Source of the DNA: Magicicada septendecula
Taxonomy: Eukaryota > Arthropoda > Insecta > Hemiptera > Cicadidae
Assembly: GCA_034769895.1 (NCBI GenBank)
Contig: CM068367.1
Span: forward strand, 118,574,927 to 118,638,926
Length of the DNA stretch: 64,000 nucleotides
Direction of reading: 5' to 3'
Below are positions 48,175-58,817 of the stretch, one piece after another (positions within the stretch are counted from its first letter, which is position 1; every line of letters starts with the position of its first letter). The notes beneath the pieces were generated by a model. It saw only the letters and a program-made list of their open reading frames with translations, was not told the DNA's origin and ran no database searches. The translations under genes were made by a program, and so were the position numbers.

Positions 48175-48390
48175 TCTGGCCCCCCATGTTTTCAATCTTA
48201 TGCTCGAAAAGATAATACATGAGAACTTCATGGGGATACAAGTCGAAGGTGACAACATCGCGCTTCTGACCTATGCTGATGATGTTCTCTTCTAAAGACG
48301 AGTTGGAACGGATGTACAATGTAGCCTATTGGAGACCATGGCGACCAAGTTCGGTCTGCTTGTGAATGAGGCGAAGGCCAAAAATCATTA
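48175..48390 (+). pseudogene. LINE reverse transcriptase fragment (YADD)
   Basis: An open stretch without ATG reads GLAPHVFNLMLEKII from 48175, then IQVEGDNIALLTYADDVLF, with the catalytic YADD at 48272-48283, a stop codon, and LLETMATKFGLLVNEAKAKN in the same frame. FNL.LE..I......YADD..L...........GL.VN..K is the RT palm region. The first G[L]AP replaces the usual LSP. Truncated at both sides. Confidence 0.75.
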
Positions 48391-48441
48391 ATGCGAGAGT
48401 TCTATCAAAACGGGTCTTCATTTTATGGTAACAACGATCAA

Positions 48442-48699
48442 TCATAAAATAAATTTAAGTCGTCCTAATGTTCGTAAAATTTTGTCGCTTGATTCGAGTC
48501 CGGTTAGAAATTGTTGACTCGTGAGTGCATCATCACGATAACGCTTAGTGCCATGTCGCACTTTCTGTGAACAAGTATTTGGCCAATAGAGCCCATCCTT
48601 GTAGTACCTCAGCCTTCTTATTCCTCTGATCTTAGTCGATGTGATTATTTCACGTTTGTAGAAATCAAAAACTAACTCGGGGACCGCTATTTTCAGCAT
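48442..48699 (-). pseudogene. Ty3/gypsy integrase zinc-domain-like scrap
   Basis: The 85-residue frame starts MLKIAVPELVFDFYKREI and later has IRGIRRLRYYKDGLYWPNTC. Integrases of LTR retroelements have VP...+..+...H....GH.G+.+T...I...YWP.M...V......C..C. The spacing of VPEL, the RR repeat and YWPN fits, but both histidines and the second cysteine pair are not preserved. Tentative. Confidence 0.35.
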
Positions 48700-50324
48700 G
48701 TAGACGGCATCCAGAAGGTGACGGTCAAGCTAAAGGTACTGACAGTTGGAAACTTCCAGTACTGTTTCAGTCAATGGGAATGCTCTCCCTATGTAAAGTG
48801 AATACATTTTATTACGTTAGTTTTTAAAATTAATGAAATAATTTAAATCAAGAGTAGGGAAACAAATTTAAGGCACTGTGTGTCTGTGTTTTGCAATTAC
48901 ACACGCGCGCGTGCGCCCGCGTAATATTATATTGTATTGTTATTATATTAATAATGGATGTATATATATATAAAAATAATATTATGATTATTATTATTAA
49001 TAGTGTAGGCCTATACAACAAAAACTGAACAAATATGAATGGAATAAATATATATGTATGTATGTGCATGTACAAGAGACTAGTTTTGAGAGAGAGGGGA
49101 GCTAGGTGAGTAGAAGAGGTGGGAAAAGATATTGTACTGATTGAAATTGATAACGATGAAATGATATTGAAATAATAATTAAAATTGAAGTGAGCTGAAA
49201 CTGTCGGGGATATTCCGAACTTCGTCTGTGTGTCTGTAGAAACGTCCGACATTTGTAGATAACTTCATTATTTGTTTTGTGAAAAAAAAAAATTCAATTG
49301 CCTTGGTTTGTGGAAGGGGTGATTAACGTAGGGCTAAACTAAAGGTTGAATTGTAATTGGCTTGAAACAGTAGACATCGTATTAGCCGCCGTTCGCTTGA
49401 CGGCAGTCGGTTCAAACAGCCAAAATGTATCACACGATCGTTGAACACTGAGGCCTCGCTCGGGGAGAAAACAAAAAAAAAGAAGAATATCTGGAATTAG
49501 ACTCTCTTTAGATAATTATCTCAAGGCCATCAGAGATTAACAAGAAGGTATAAAACAACTCCATGTTACAACCCTCTCCTCCCCCCGCCATATATATATC
49601 CCTCTTCTTTCCCCGCCTTGTAAGGCCTACTCCTGCTTCTCCGTTTTGCTATCGCCGGCTTTGGCAATTTTTTATTTCCCGCAGCGAGCGATCTCGCACA
49701 GTAGTGTCCTGTCTGCGGGTTGAAAAATTACCACGTAGTGTACCGTCCCGATGCCAGGTTCTGGACAGGGGCTATTCCCTGGCAGGTAGTGATAAATTAT
49801 ATAATGGCCGCAGCGCGCAGAAAGTCTTAAAAATTTTGGGACCGTGATAACGAGCGTGAAGAGGGGGGGGTTGAAGAAACGAACGTTATTTGTACCTCTT
49901 TTTTATTTGTTCTTCATGTCGAAGAAATCTTCCGTATTATAGTGTAATGCCGATATTATTTCGCTCAATCATGCATCATATTTTTTGTCTGCACACGGGA
50001 ATCTGTTGGTTTTCTACGTTAAACGTACTTAATAATTTCTGTTATGTTATTTTACGTGTAACGCGTAGTGTTTACACGCGGCCGTATTGTCCCATCTATT
50101 AGCAGAAGATTAAATGTTTGACGGCTAGTAACTGTAAACATTATATTAAAATTTTCAAACACTATATCTATTTGTATTATGTTTAATTGCTAGCTGTGGG
50201 TTGGCTCCAATCTTTCTTAAGAAAGACTCGTGGCAGTGTCTTAACTAGGAGCTGCTCCTGTTTGGGGGGGGGGGCGTGATACTAGCTCGAAGGTTGGACT
50301 GTGCCCATTTTCCTCGAGACAAAT
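48700..50324. other. No recognisable gene
   Basis: AT-rich simple sequence (TATA, ATT) at 48920-49060 and a G-run at 49862-49870. A 134-residue minus frame at 48848-49252 is rich in Ile, Tyr and Phe and reads like translated AT-rich DNA. Confidence 0.4.
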
Positions 50325-51200
50325 GATAAATTCATGGTTCTCCCAGTAAGCTGTGAATCTGAATATGATATAAGAAATAAGATAAATACATTTAGAAATA
50401 TTTGTGGTACGGTTCATAGAAATCTTAGAAATAAAAAAAATAAATCTCTCTCCCTCTCTGTCCCTCTCACCCTCTCTCTATTTATGCGCCTAAGCATTCA
50501 AAGAATTTCGACGAAACCGAAACATCGAAGCATGATAATGTTTTTAGGCTTTTGAAACGTATAATGTGGATTACGTTTGGTGGATTACGTAAATCATTTC
50601 CAAACCACAGACGATCACAAACAGACCATGTAAAACCAAATTTATTCTCACTAAAACGTTTGCTAAACTCAATGTCAGCAGCGATTATTTCTTCTGTCTT
50701 GATGCGTTTACATATCAAATTTCTAGACTGTGGCGAATCGAAAGTGTGGAAGCGTCACGTTTTTCGATTACGTTACATTTTTGTGAAATGCCCCCCAGCC
50801 TAAAAACATTATCATGTTAACAAGACAGCACAAGGATTAAATTTTTATAAGACAATTGCAATACCCACATTGATTTATGCGAATGAGGCGTGGGTCATGA
50901 CAAAAAAAAGGAAAGCGGCAAGATTCAGAGTGCCGAAATGCAGTTTCTTCGAAATACTTTAAATTACACATTCCAAGATAGACTAAGGAATAAAGATATC
51001 AGATCAGAACTCGAAGTAAAGGACATAAATGAAATTATTTCAATTTACAGAAGACAATGGTGGGATCATGTGCAAAGGATGACAGAGGATCGATTGCCGA
51101 AAGCGGCAATGAACTATAAAGCCATTGGTAGAAGAGACGTGGGTCGTCCGAGGATGAGATGGGTGCCGGAACAGGTTTATATAACCTAATCCTTGAAGGG
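50325..51200 (+). pseudogene. LINE C-terminal RT region, interrupted by an insertion
   Basis: The first part reads SCESEYDIRNKINTFRNICG and HRNLRNK up to about 50430. After an inserted segment it resumes near 50818 with LNFYKTIAIPTLIYANEAW, shifts frame near 50910, and continues as IQSAEMQFLRNTLNYTFQDR, WWDHVQRMTEDRLPKAA and GRRDVGRPRMRWVPEQV, stop near 51190. This is the best preserved C-terminus of the RRDVGRP subfamily also seen at 250-765, 46190-46345 and 54595-54985. A short GAAGGGGAGAAGAAG tail follows. Confidence 0.85.
50431..50817. mobile_element. Insert with 20-bp perfect inverted repeat and Helitron-like piece
   Basis: Within the LINE lies a foreign segment of about 390 bp. Inside it, catgataatgtttttaggct at 50531-50550 is the exact reverse complement of 50797-50816. 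The 246 bp between them contain a minus-strand frame with EFSKRFSENKFGF followed by VCDRLWFGNDLRNPPN (about 50650-50580). CDRLWF preceded by F..N.FG is typical of a zinc-binding region in Helitron proteins; the first cysteine is a Trp here. The left flank is TC-rich. The class of this insert is unknown; no clear target duplication was found. Confidence 0.55.
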
Positions 51201-52869
51201 GAGAAGAAGATTGTTCTCCCCATATATTTTTATAAATACATTTTTAAGCTCTGCTTTCATTTTCTGGCACGTGCGGTTTTTTTGTTTATTGGTGCAAATA
51301 AGTACGTTATTTACCAAACATTGAGTGATTATCATTATTAAGAAAACCAACTTCATTTTATTAATTTACAAATATTTCTAATTTTCTAATTACTTTTATT
51401 TCTACAGTTATGTATAAGCCTTGTTTTACCGTACGTAACTGGCTTAGAAATAGGCCTACGTTAAGTGGTTATGAAGTTTTTTAATTGCTGTGGAAGGCGT
51501 TGGACATTTAAATTTTTTTAAACTGGCAGAGAATTAACACATTTCTGATCGCGACTACTGACTACTGCTAAGTCGTGAATGATTAAATTGTGTTTTTAGA
51601 GAATTCTCTAATATAGAGAGTTTTGCCCACTCATTTCTATACTAACCGATCTAGAGACGGTTTAGTTTTATCGATGGATCAAAGGAAAATCGTCCGGTTC
51701 GCTCTAGTTATTCATATTTCGCTCTAGTTATTCATATTGTAAATATGGCAACATACTACGGGCCCTAGAGAATACACCTCTACTTCAGCATCCTCTGTGG
51801 AATACGACAGCTGACTGGTAGTTTCTGTACGTATTATGTGTACGCGCGTTTGTCAAACAGGGAAAACGTTGTAATATTTTTTTTTGTATCCCACTGAGTA
51901 TTCAGGTCGCCTGACCTAGCGCATAAGAGGTCTCTACGAAACTTGAGTCTGCCGTTTCCTATTGCCGTATTACCTCTTCTCGTCTGCCCGTCATTACGGT
52001 ACGCCTTCTGTTCCCAGTTGCAATTCGCTCTTGTTCCAATTTCCCCACAGCTGTATGCCATAAGTCCAGACAAGTTTTAAGATAGCTTTGTAAATTAACA
52101 TTTTGTTTTCCAAACTCAACTGGGACGTCCTGCCAATCAACTATTACAGTTTTTGAAATTGTTTACCAAAGTGTGGACGACGAGTCGTCGGTCGATGTGT
52201 AGACTCTGCTACTTCACCTCGTTTATCTGCGGCAGCGTCCAAGTGTCGATAGAAATAAGTAGACAGTTATCTCTTTTCATAGTAAAAGTCAAATGGGCTG
52301 ATTTGGCTGAGTTGTTTTTTTTTAGCCAGAGATCTGTTACATCCAGATGTTGTTGCAGATTTAGTGATGGGAGCCCTGGCGCGTGCGTGGACCGCTGATA
52401 TTACCGTATCGTCAGCAAACGTTTCAACGCATGTTGAAATATTAATCACAAAAACATTTAGGTATTCAGCATAAAACCTTAAAATGTTGCGGAGATTAAA
52501 GTGAAAAACTGTACAGAAAAGTGTATAACAAACAACACCAGATACCAAAACATCAGATATGTAGTCTAACCATGTAACTGGCTCTGATAAAGACTTCTCT
52601 GTGTAGCGTGGTGGAGATTCAATTCATAACGGTTCCTTTTGCGCAGGAAGGTCTGCACTCGTACGGTGTGTGGCACTTGCTTCCACCAAAACCACAAACT
52701 TTGGTCACTGCATGGATCCACCTCGGGACTCAACTTTTGTAGTACTTCAAGGTGGTGCCATTTATTCTTCGTCCTGTGCGAGATTCATCTGTTTTAAACC
52801 TTCAGCGGGTCCGCGTTACCTGTTTTCTGATATTCTGTCAGCGGCCCTACCAAGATCATTTTCTGCTTC
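51201..52869. other. No recognisable gene
   Basis: A 20-bp tandem duplication (gctctagttattcatatttc) lies at 51701-51738. Frames at 51834-52073 and 52267-52548 have no motif I can assign, although the region just below 52870 may include non-coding 3' sequence of the R1-like piece. Confidence 0.4.
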
Positions 52870-53406
52870 CTCCTTTTGCCTTAGTAGCTTCTCCATGTAG
52901 GCTGGAACCTCGTGTTCGCTCTGCAGCATTAGCCCAATGATATTTTCGGGCGCTATCTGTCCTCCTAAATTTTCCAGCATTTGCTTCTCCTCTTTCTATC
53001 TGTCACAGTTGAAAAACGTATGCTGCACATCGTCTAGTTTCTGTTTGCAGAAAATGCAGTCTGGTCTATCCACTTTCCCCATCTTGTATAGGTGAGTCTG
53101 GAACAGGCCGTGACCAGTTACAAATTGCGTTATGAAATAATTAATCTCCCCCATGTTGCGATCAGTCCACTCAGCTAACTGCATGACGGCGCTGGACCAT
53201 CTTTCCTGCCAGTGTGCCATAGCATGGGCCTTGGCCTCCTTGTGAGCTCGTACTTTATCTACTTTGGCGTTGCTCTTGAAAACCTGTTTCCCCTCCTGTT
53301 GCAGCAGATCGATTGGAATTATTCCCGCGCAGACAAGAACAGCGGACTCCGAAACCGTGCGGTAGGAGCAAGCCACACTGAACGCGCCACTTCGCTACCC
53401 CGCTGA
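52870..53406 (-). pseudogene. R1-like retrotransposon C-terminal fragment
   Basis: The minus-strand frame 53376-52996 starts ACSYRTVSESAVLVCAGIIP and IDLL, then has WQERWSSAVMQLAEWTDRN and FITQFVTGHGLFQTHLYKMG. It ends CIFCKQKLDDVQHTFFNCDR. AYRTVS.AA..V.AG..PI.LL, LTQFLTGHG.F..YL...G and the C..C......DD..HTFF.C zinc-binding motif are the signature C-terminus of the R1 clade. A stop follows NCDR, but matching residues (QMLENLGGQIAPENIIGLML) continue in the same frame to about 52930. R1 elements usually insert in 28S rDNA; no rDNA is seen here, so this is a dispersed relative or a dead copy. Confidence 0.85.
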
Positions 53407-53639
53407 CATGCGTTTTCTGTATTTCTGGAGTTAGACCGCATCAGCCGAGGTCTCTGTACTTTAAAGTAGGATAGAGTGCGTAACCGACATCAGTAGCCGT
53501 CGTTTTGTGCGTGGGATAGTAACATATTCGAAAATAATAATAATAATGATGATGAGGATGTAAGCAATATTTCAGTTTTAGTTATTTAACGCCCTTTGCC
53601 ACAGCGTTGCACAGAAATAGCAGTTAATTTTATGCAGGG

Positions 53640-53980
53640 CGCGCGCCCGCTCGCGCGTGTAATGCATTCTGCAGGCTATTTACGGTTCGGCGTACACTTA
53701 GCCCGGTAATAAAATTACCGAGCAAATTATATGGGTTACCACGCAGAAAATAATAATAGAATTACTACACCAGCCCGCCCGCGATGTGAGTGCTTTTACA
53801 CATATACAAATTAATGTAATCCGTACTGTTGGATTGTACAGCCACAGTATACACTGTATACAGTACTGTGAGTGCACGGCCGTTGTAATTAACGAGGTTT
53901 TCGCAATAACAACTAGAATTTCCTGCGCGGAATTAATTAGCATGCTCTTTAATCCGCGTTAATTAGCAGTTTCTCGTTCG
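53640..53980. promoter_or_regulatory. Possible conserved noncoding block with TAATTA words
   Basis: GGAATTAATTAGCATGC and GCGTTAATTAGCAG at about 53929-53970, and GTTGTAATTAACG near 53882, are homeodomain-type words. A near palindrome, CACAGTATACACTGTATACA, lies around 53842. The block is neither AT-simple nor coding. Regulatory role is inference. Confidence 0.2.
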
Positions 53981-54239
53981 AATCTGTACTCTGTTGTCAT
54001 TATATAACAAATCCGATCGGATTTGGGAAATCCTAAAAAAAAAAAAGAAAATTCGTATTTCTGTTCTGTTTCGTATTTGTTTATCGTGATCGGAATTTAA
54101 TTGTCACGGTTTTCGACGTGTTGTGTTGTTGGATATTTTTTAAGGCTCCGCTCCCTTCACCTCCAAGCGACTGACAACGTCTACAGATTGTTTTGTTAAA
54201 ACCATTATCATTGGCTGAAGAAGCCTGTGAGGAAGTACT

Positions 54240-54491
54240 AACGCGGTTTTAGCCGAAACGTCTGGTTGTACTGACATCCAAGAATAACCACGGCCAAACG
54301 CGCGCCCAGAACGTCACATATTGACCACGTTGATGTGATAGTGTGTTCTTAGGACAATGATACTTAACGCGGTTTTAGCCGAAACGTCTGGTTGTACTGA
54401 CATCCAAGAATAACCACGGCCAAACGCGCGCCCAGAACGTCACATGTTGACCACTTTGATGTTATAATGTGTTCTTAGGCCAATGATACTG
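54240..54491 (+). mobile_element. 126-bp tandem repeat of the CCACGGCC family
   Basis: Two copies, starting at 54240 and 54366, share AACGCGGTTTTAGCCGAAAC, then GTCTGGTTG and AACCACGGCCAAACGCGCGC. The first is preceded by CTGAAGA at 54215-54221, the second is not. GAAACGTCTGGTT followed by CCACGGCCAAAC matches the order in the hammerhead-bearing repeat at 11230-11375. Stem II does not fold into a simple hairpin here, so ribozyme activity is unlikely. Confidence 0.65.
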
Positions 54492-54594
54492 TCTGTACGC
54501 GAATCCGATTGGCCGGTTAATTTAAAGGCATTTTCGTATCAAGTGCACGTAGCACGTTGCTGTTGGCACAATTAGCATTTAGCAGTTGCAGCTT

Positions 54595-54985
54595 AACAGA
54601 AATTATCCACCCGATCCTGAAAACTAAAACACGGAAGGATACCCGAATGAAATGTTATAAAACTGTGGCTGTCCCCACATTCCTGTATGCTAATGACACA
54701 TGGACTCTTGGTAAAAGGGACGCGCCGAAATTAAATTTCTAAGAGGGGCGCAAGGTTATTCTCTCTTGGATCGGAGAAGGAACGAGGCTATTAGACGCGA
54801 TTTAAACATTGTATCACTGCACCAGAGACCACAGAAGGAGATCGTGTGAACACTGGAATATCATGCCTGATATCCGTCTACCTGTGGCTGCCTTGGGTTA
54901 TCACCCTACTGGGAAGAGAGAAGTCAGTTGAGCGAGGAGAAGATGGCGGAACAGGTCTACGGGCTAGTCCTTGGAGTGGTAATGA
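54595..54985 (+). pseudogene. Decayed LINE, C-terminal RT region
   Basis: Reads KTRKDTRMKCYKTVAVPTFL and YANDTWTLGKRD at 54620-54720. After frame changes it continues through RRSCEHWNIMPDIRLPVAAL and GYHPTGKREVS to about 54930. Nearly every word is shared with the copy at 250-765 (for example acggaaggatacccgaatga). The last motif is mutated. Tail GGTAATGATGAT near 54977. Confidence 0.75.
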
Positions 54986-56623
54986 TGATCTTATACTGTC
55001 CGACATTATATCTTTTGAGCAACTTTTTGTCAGAAAATTGCGCCATTTTTACGTTTCACATAAAACAATCGCTCCGTATCACAGTAGACCTACTTGAAGT
55101 TGAGGTGATCTTGGAAAGGTCTTATTCCCAGACACCATATAACGTAAACTGGCCAGAAATCGGTGAACGATTCGGTATTATACGAAATATTGTTGAATAC
55201 CCTTAAACATCTTCCGACCCATCTGTTCATTTTTTTTTTACCTTTTCTCTATTGCTTTTTCTTATTTTTTGCCTCTTGTCCTCATTTATTATTATCTGTA
55301 GGTTTGGTGTCTAATTCGTAGAGTTCGTCTCCATTATACACAATGTTTTTAACGTCGTTTTTACCGTTCACATTGCGTACCTCGGTGCCGTATTGTTAAG
55401 AAGAACTCTTTCACCCTTACACGTCGTACGTTTCTTTTGGAAATGTTTGTTCCGTTTCGACGAATTTGTTAAGTTGGATTAAAAATTTCGTACGAGGTTT
55501 CGTTTAAAACAAAGTAAAGTAACTCAACGGCTGTGTTTCTTTTTGTTCAGGACCGACTAAAACGAGCACCGTGTAGGATCTCTATTGTTATGCAGTCGTC
55601 TCTCTCTCTCTCTCTCTCTCTCCCCCCCCCCGCCCCCTCTATCCCTCTCTCGTATTTTCAGTTTTTCATTTTACCGTCTTTTTTTAACGTTATCTTCGTC
55701 CGTCGTTTCTGAAATTCCTACGCAAAAACAGTATTCATAATTGTTTCCACGACAAGCATAATATGCAAATTAACCGACTGAATACAAATTGTATACCTCC
55801 GCTGTACGAGTATAATTACTCCCGACATTCTATTGTAGAGTAACGGTGTTGAGAGATTGCAGCGCCAGAGAACAAACAGTTTTGTATTTAAATCAGGAGA
55901 AGAGAAAAAGAGAGAGAGAAACATTTTTGTTTCTTCGTTCGCCTTTTTGTTTGATTCTCCTTCCTCCCCGTTTTCGTCTATTAGCGCGCGCTCTCTGCCC
56001 CGAGGTAGTCGTGCGCGGCTCCCAGCAGCAGGGATTAATGCGATTCTAATGACGAGTTATTTACAGCACAAATGTGAAGGAAAATGAGCGGACCAAAATA
56101 CAGAAAAAAACAACACTGATTTTAGGGTTTCCGACGTACGTTTCTTTGTTAACACAAAACATTTCGCCCATTGTAAGTTGAGGCGCCTCCTCACCGGCTA
56201 GACTTTAGACTGAATTTGTATCTGATATCGCTCCGATTTTTTACGATTAGTATCGCTCATAGCCCGTTAAGTGACTCAGTAATATAGTAAAGTTCTATTT
56301 ACATGTATCAGAATTACAATTTTTTTTTAATACATAACTATATTACGTTTTTCCATAGTTATGTGGGGTAGTTTTGCAGAACGTAGTGTTACATTTTATA
56401 ATAACTGAAATTTTAAATATCGGCTCTTTCCATACACCCAGTAATTTGTAGCGATCGTCTCTGATGATGTTGGTTCTTACTGGTTTGAATTTTATTTTAT
56501 AGAAAACGTTTATATCGACAATATGTACATTACAGCCAGCAGATGATAAAAAAACCACACCGCGTGGGAACCTCACCTGATTGGTCAGTGTGTTTTGAGG
56601 TATCCTCAAGTTATTTTTGGTAG
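54986..56623. other. No recognisable gene
   Basis: (TC)n with C-run at 55600-55632. Short frames at 54928-55206 and 55846-56087 have no motif. Confidence 0.4.
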
Positions 56624-57039
56624 TACAGTGGAACCTCGATAACACGAATCTCAAAGGGATTATAAAAAATTCGTGTTATCGAGAAATTCGTCAACGCGAG
56701 GTTCGTGTTGTCAAGGTTAAGATAACAAAACTTCATGTTATCAAGGTCCTGCTTCATAACATTCGGCTTACTGAGCTCGCTGACGTGGGTAATTCGTCTT
56801 GTAGATGTCAAATTCGTGGTATAAAAGTTCTGTTGAGTAAAAATTCGTGTTATAAGGTTAAGTAGTACAGTATTTTGATCTCAAAACAACGAAAATTCGC
56901 CTTTTCAAGGGTTTTAACTAAGGAATTTCGGGTTATAGACGTATTTTTAACGAGTGTTATGGCACATTCGAGGATTGAAAAAATTCGTGTTATCAAGGAA
57001 TCGTGTTATTGAGGTTCGTGGTATCGAGGTGCCACCGTA
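56624..57039. mobile_element. pogo/Tigger-type MITE with TA target duplication
   Basis: The element starts CAGTGGAACCTCGATAACAC at 56626 and ends GGTATCGAGGTGCCACCG at 57037, near-perfect inverted termini flanked by TA on both sides (56624-56625, 57038-57039). CAGTNGAACCTCGATAA ends and a TA target are typical of pogo/Tigger-like transposons. There is no transposase frame. The interior carries about ten diverged copies of TTCGTGTTATCGAGG, nearly all in the orientation of the right end. Confidence 0.9.
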
Positions 57040-57636
57040 ACTGCCATGTTTAACTTCATCGTTTGATATTAGCTACAATATTCTTCTGTCAAGTCGATTA
57101 AGTACTTTTTCAAAATCGACAAAACCAATGTACGGGACAATAGCAAGTAGAAACGTTAGATTTTCAATAAGTAATTCACTGGCAGCTGGATTTTTTACAT
57201 AAATGCAACGTTCGCTATGCAAAGTGCTGACTGATTTGTACAGAACATGCATATCCTCGACATATTGTCGAAGAAATTAATCATAAGCTTAGCCAGAGGG
57301 GGTTGTTGGAAGTTTTGAACCCTTTCGAAATGTCTCCCTCAGCGTGAAAGCCGTAATATTATGTTCTTTTATTCCTTTCAAAATAGCCTAAATATTATTT
57401 TAAATAAGTGTATACGTTACTCTATATGGGAATTATTTCTGTGTGTATATAGAAATGTTAGATGTGGAGACTGTAATGGATCGTAACATGTATGCTCATC
57501 AGTTTATGCTGAATCCCAAAAATAGAATAATGCATACCACGAAATTAATATAGAATAGGTATAGTTTCTTTTCTCTCACTTCTCAAAGGGTGGTTAGGAG
57601 ATAACGTTTTCATATGCAAAGGCGCTGGGAATAATG
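57040..57636. other. No recognisable feature
   Basis: AT-rich, no motif. Confidence 0.45.

Positions 57637-57734
<98 letters not shown>
57637..57734. repeat. (CA)n microsatellite
   Basis: About 48 CA units. Confidence 0.98.
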
Positions 57735-58373
57735 CCATGTATTGACTATTATAACATTTGTAAAAATTATGTATAGATTGTGTTGGAACACATGAGTGAG
57801 CACGGGTGCCGTCGTCGTCACACAAAAGGAAACGATCATAATAGCATAATCAGTCACAATTGATGTTATAAATTATGACACTTGACAACGGAGTGTGTAA
57901 TTGGTTCATAAATAACAGAAATACGCCCACGACTACGCCTGTAAACTGACAGCGAATTGGACAGGTGGACGTTTTTAAAGTTTATCTTGTGAATAAGTCA
58001 CTTCTATTGTCGTCTGTTAAAACAGGATTATTAACTGTTATTAAACTATAACTCGTTATAATCGGGTTTAATATTAATAGCAACTGGAACCCAAACAGTT
58101 CTCTTTGCTATCTATTCGGCTGGGTTAGCTTTTTCTTTAAATGCCCGTACCACGTAGTCTGTTTTCTTAAGAAACAAGGGTGCCCGACATTTATGGTCGA
58201 GATCGCCTTACGTACAGTTTAAATTGTCTAAAAGATTTACTGTACTTAACAGTTGCATACGTAGATTATTTAAAAATAATAAGCTTATATATTTGATAAT
58301 ACAAAAAACTAATTTTTATGTATTTGCTACTTAAAACTGTTTAGGGATTTTAATTTTTCTCACTATTTATTCA
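57735..58373. other. No recognisable feature
   Basis: AT-rich, no motif. Confidence 0.45.
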
Positions 58374-58817
58374 TTCATTATGGATGCGGGGTGTCTTTGC
58401 ACCCGTGGCTTGATTGCAGCATCTGGAACGTGTCCAACGGCTGTCAGAAGTAAACTTAGTGCTGGTATATTGTCGACTGGTGACCTAAGACTGGAAAAGG
58501 AAACCGCCAACCAGTTAACTGAGAAGGCGGGGGAGTATAACTTTTATTTGATTGGTGCACTGCCGCTGGTACCGATTCGAGCAACAGATGTTGCCCGTTT
58601 CAAGTCCAGTCAGCAGACGCCCTGAGGGCGTCGGTCGCTCCCCGCGAGGCGGAGAGCCTCCGTGCCAATGATTGATGACAGCGACAAGCAGCCGGCTCAG
58701 CGTGCTAGGAGGTGGACAGGAAGGAGAGAAGGACAGTTTAGGTGAAATACTCTGGTCTAGGACTGATGATTACTTTGTTTTTGTTTAATTTAAAGAGGAT
58801 GGCGTTATGGCGGGTCA
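58374..58817 (-). other. Presumed 3' UTR of the Jockey element
   Basis: GC-richer than the flank beyond 58374 and without an open frame in the minus direction. It contains the GC-rich hairpin CGCCCTCAGGGCG at about 58617-58630. An 81-residue plus-strand frame at 58380-58625 is taken as chance. Confidence 0.55.

Noticed and set aside
48848..49252. 134-residue minus-strand membrane-like protein
   Set aside because: Ile/Tyr/Phe runs come from AT-rich simple sequence; no start context or motif.
54215..54262. CTGAAGA…GAAACGTC as an active hammerhead
   Set aside because: The 33 bases between the boxes do not make a stem II, and stem I is not adjacent; kept as a family member only.
58380..58625. 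81-residue plus-strand frame as a gene
   Set aside because: Lies in the presumed 3' UTR of the Jockey element on the opposite strand; no motif.
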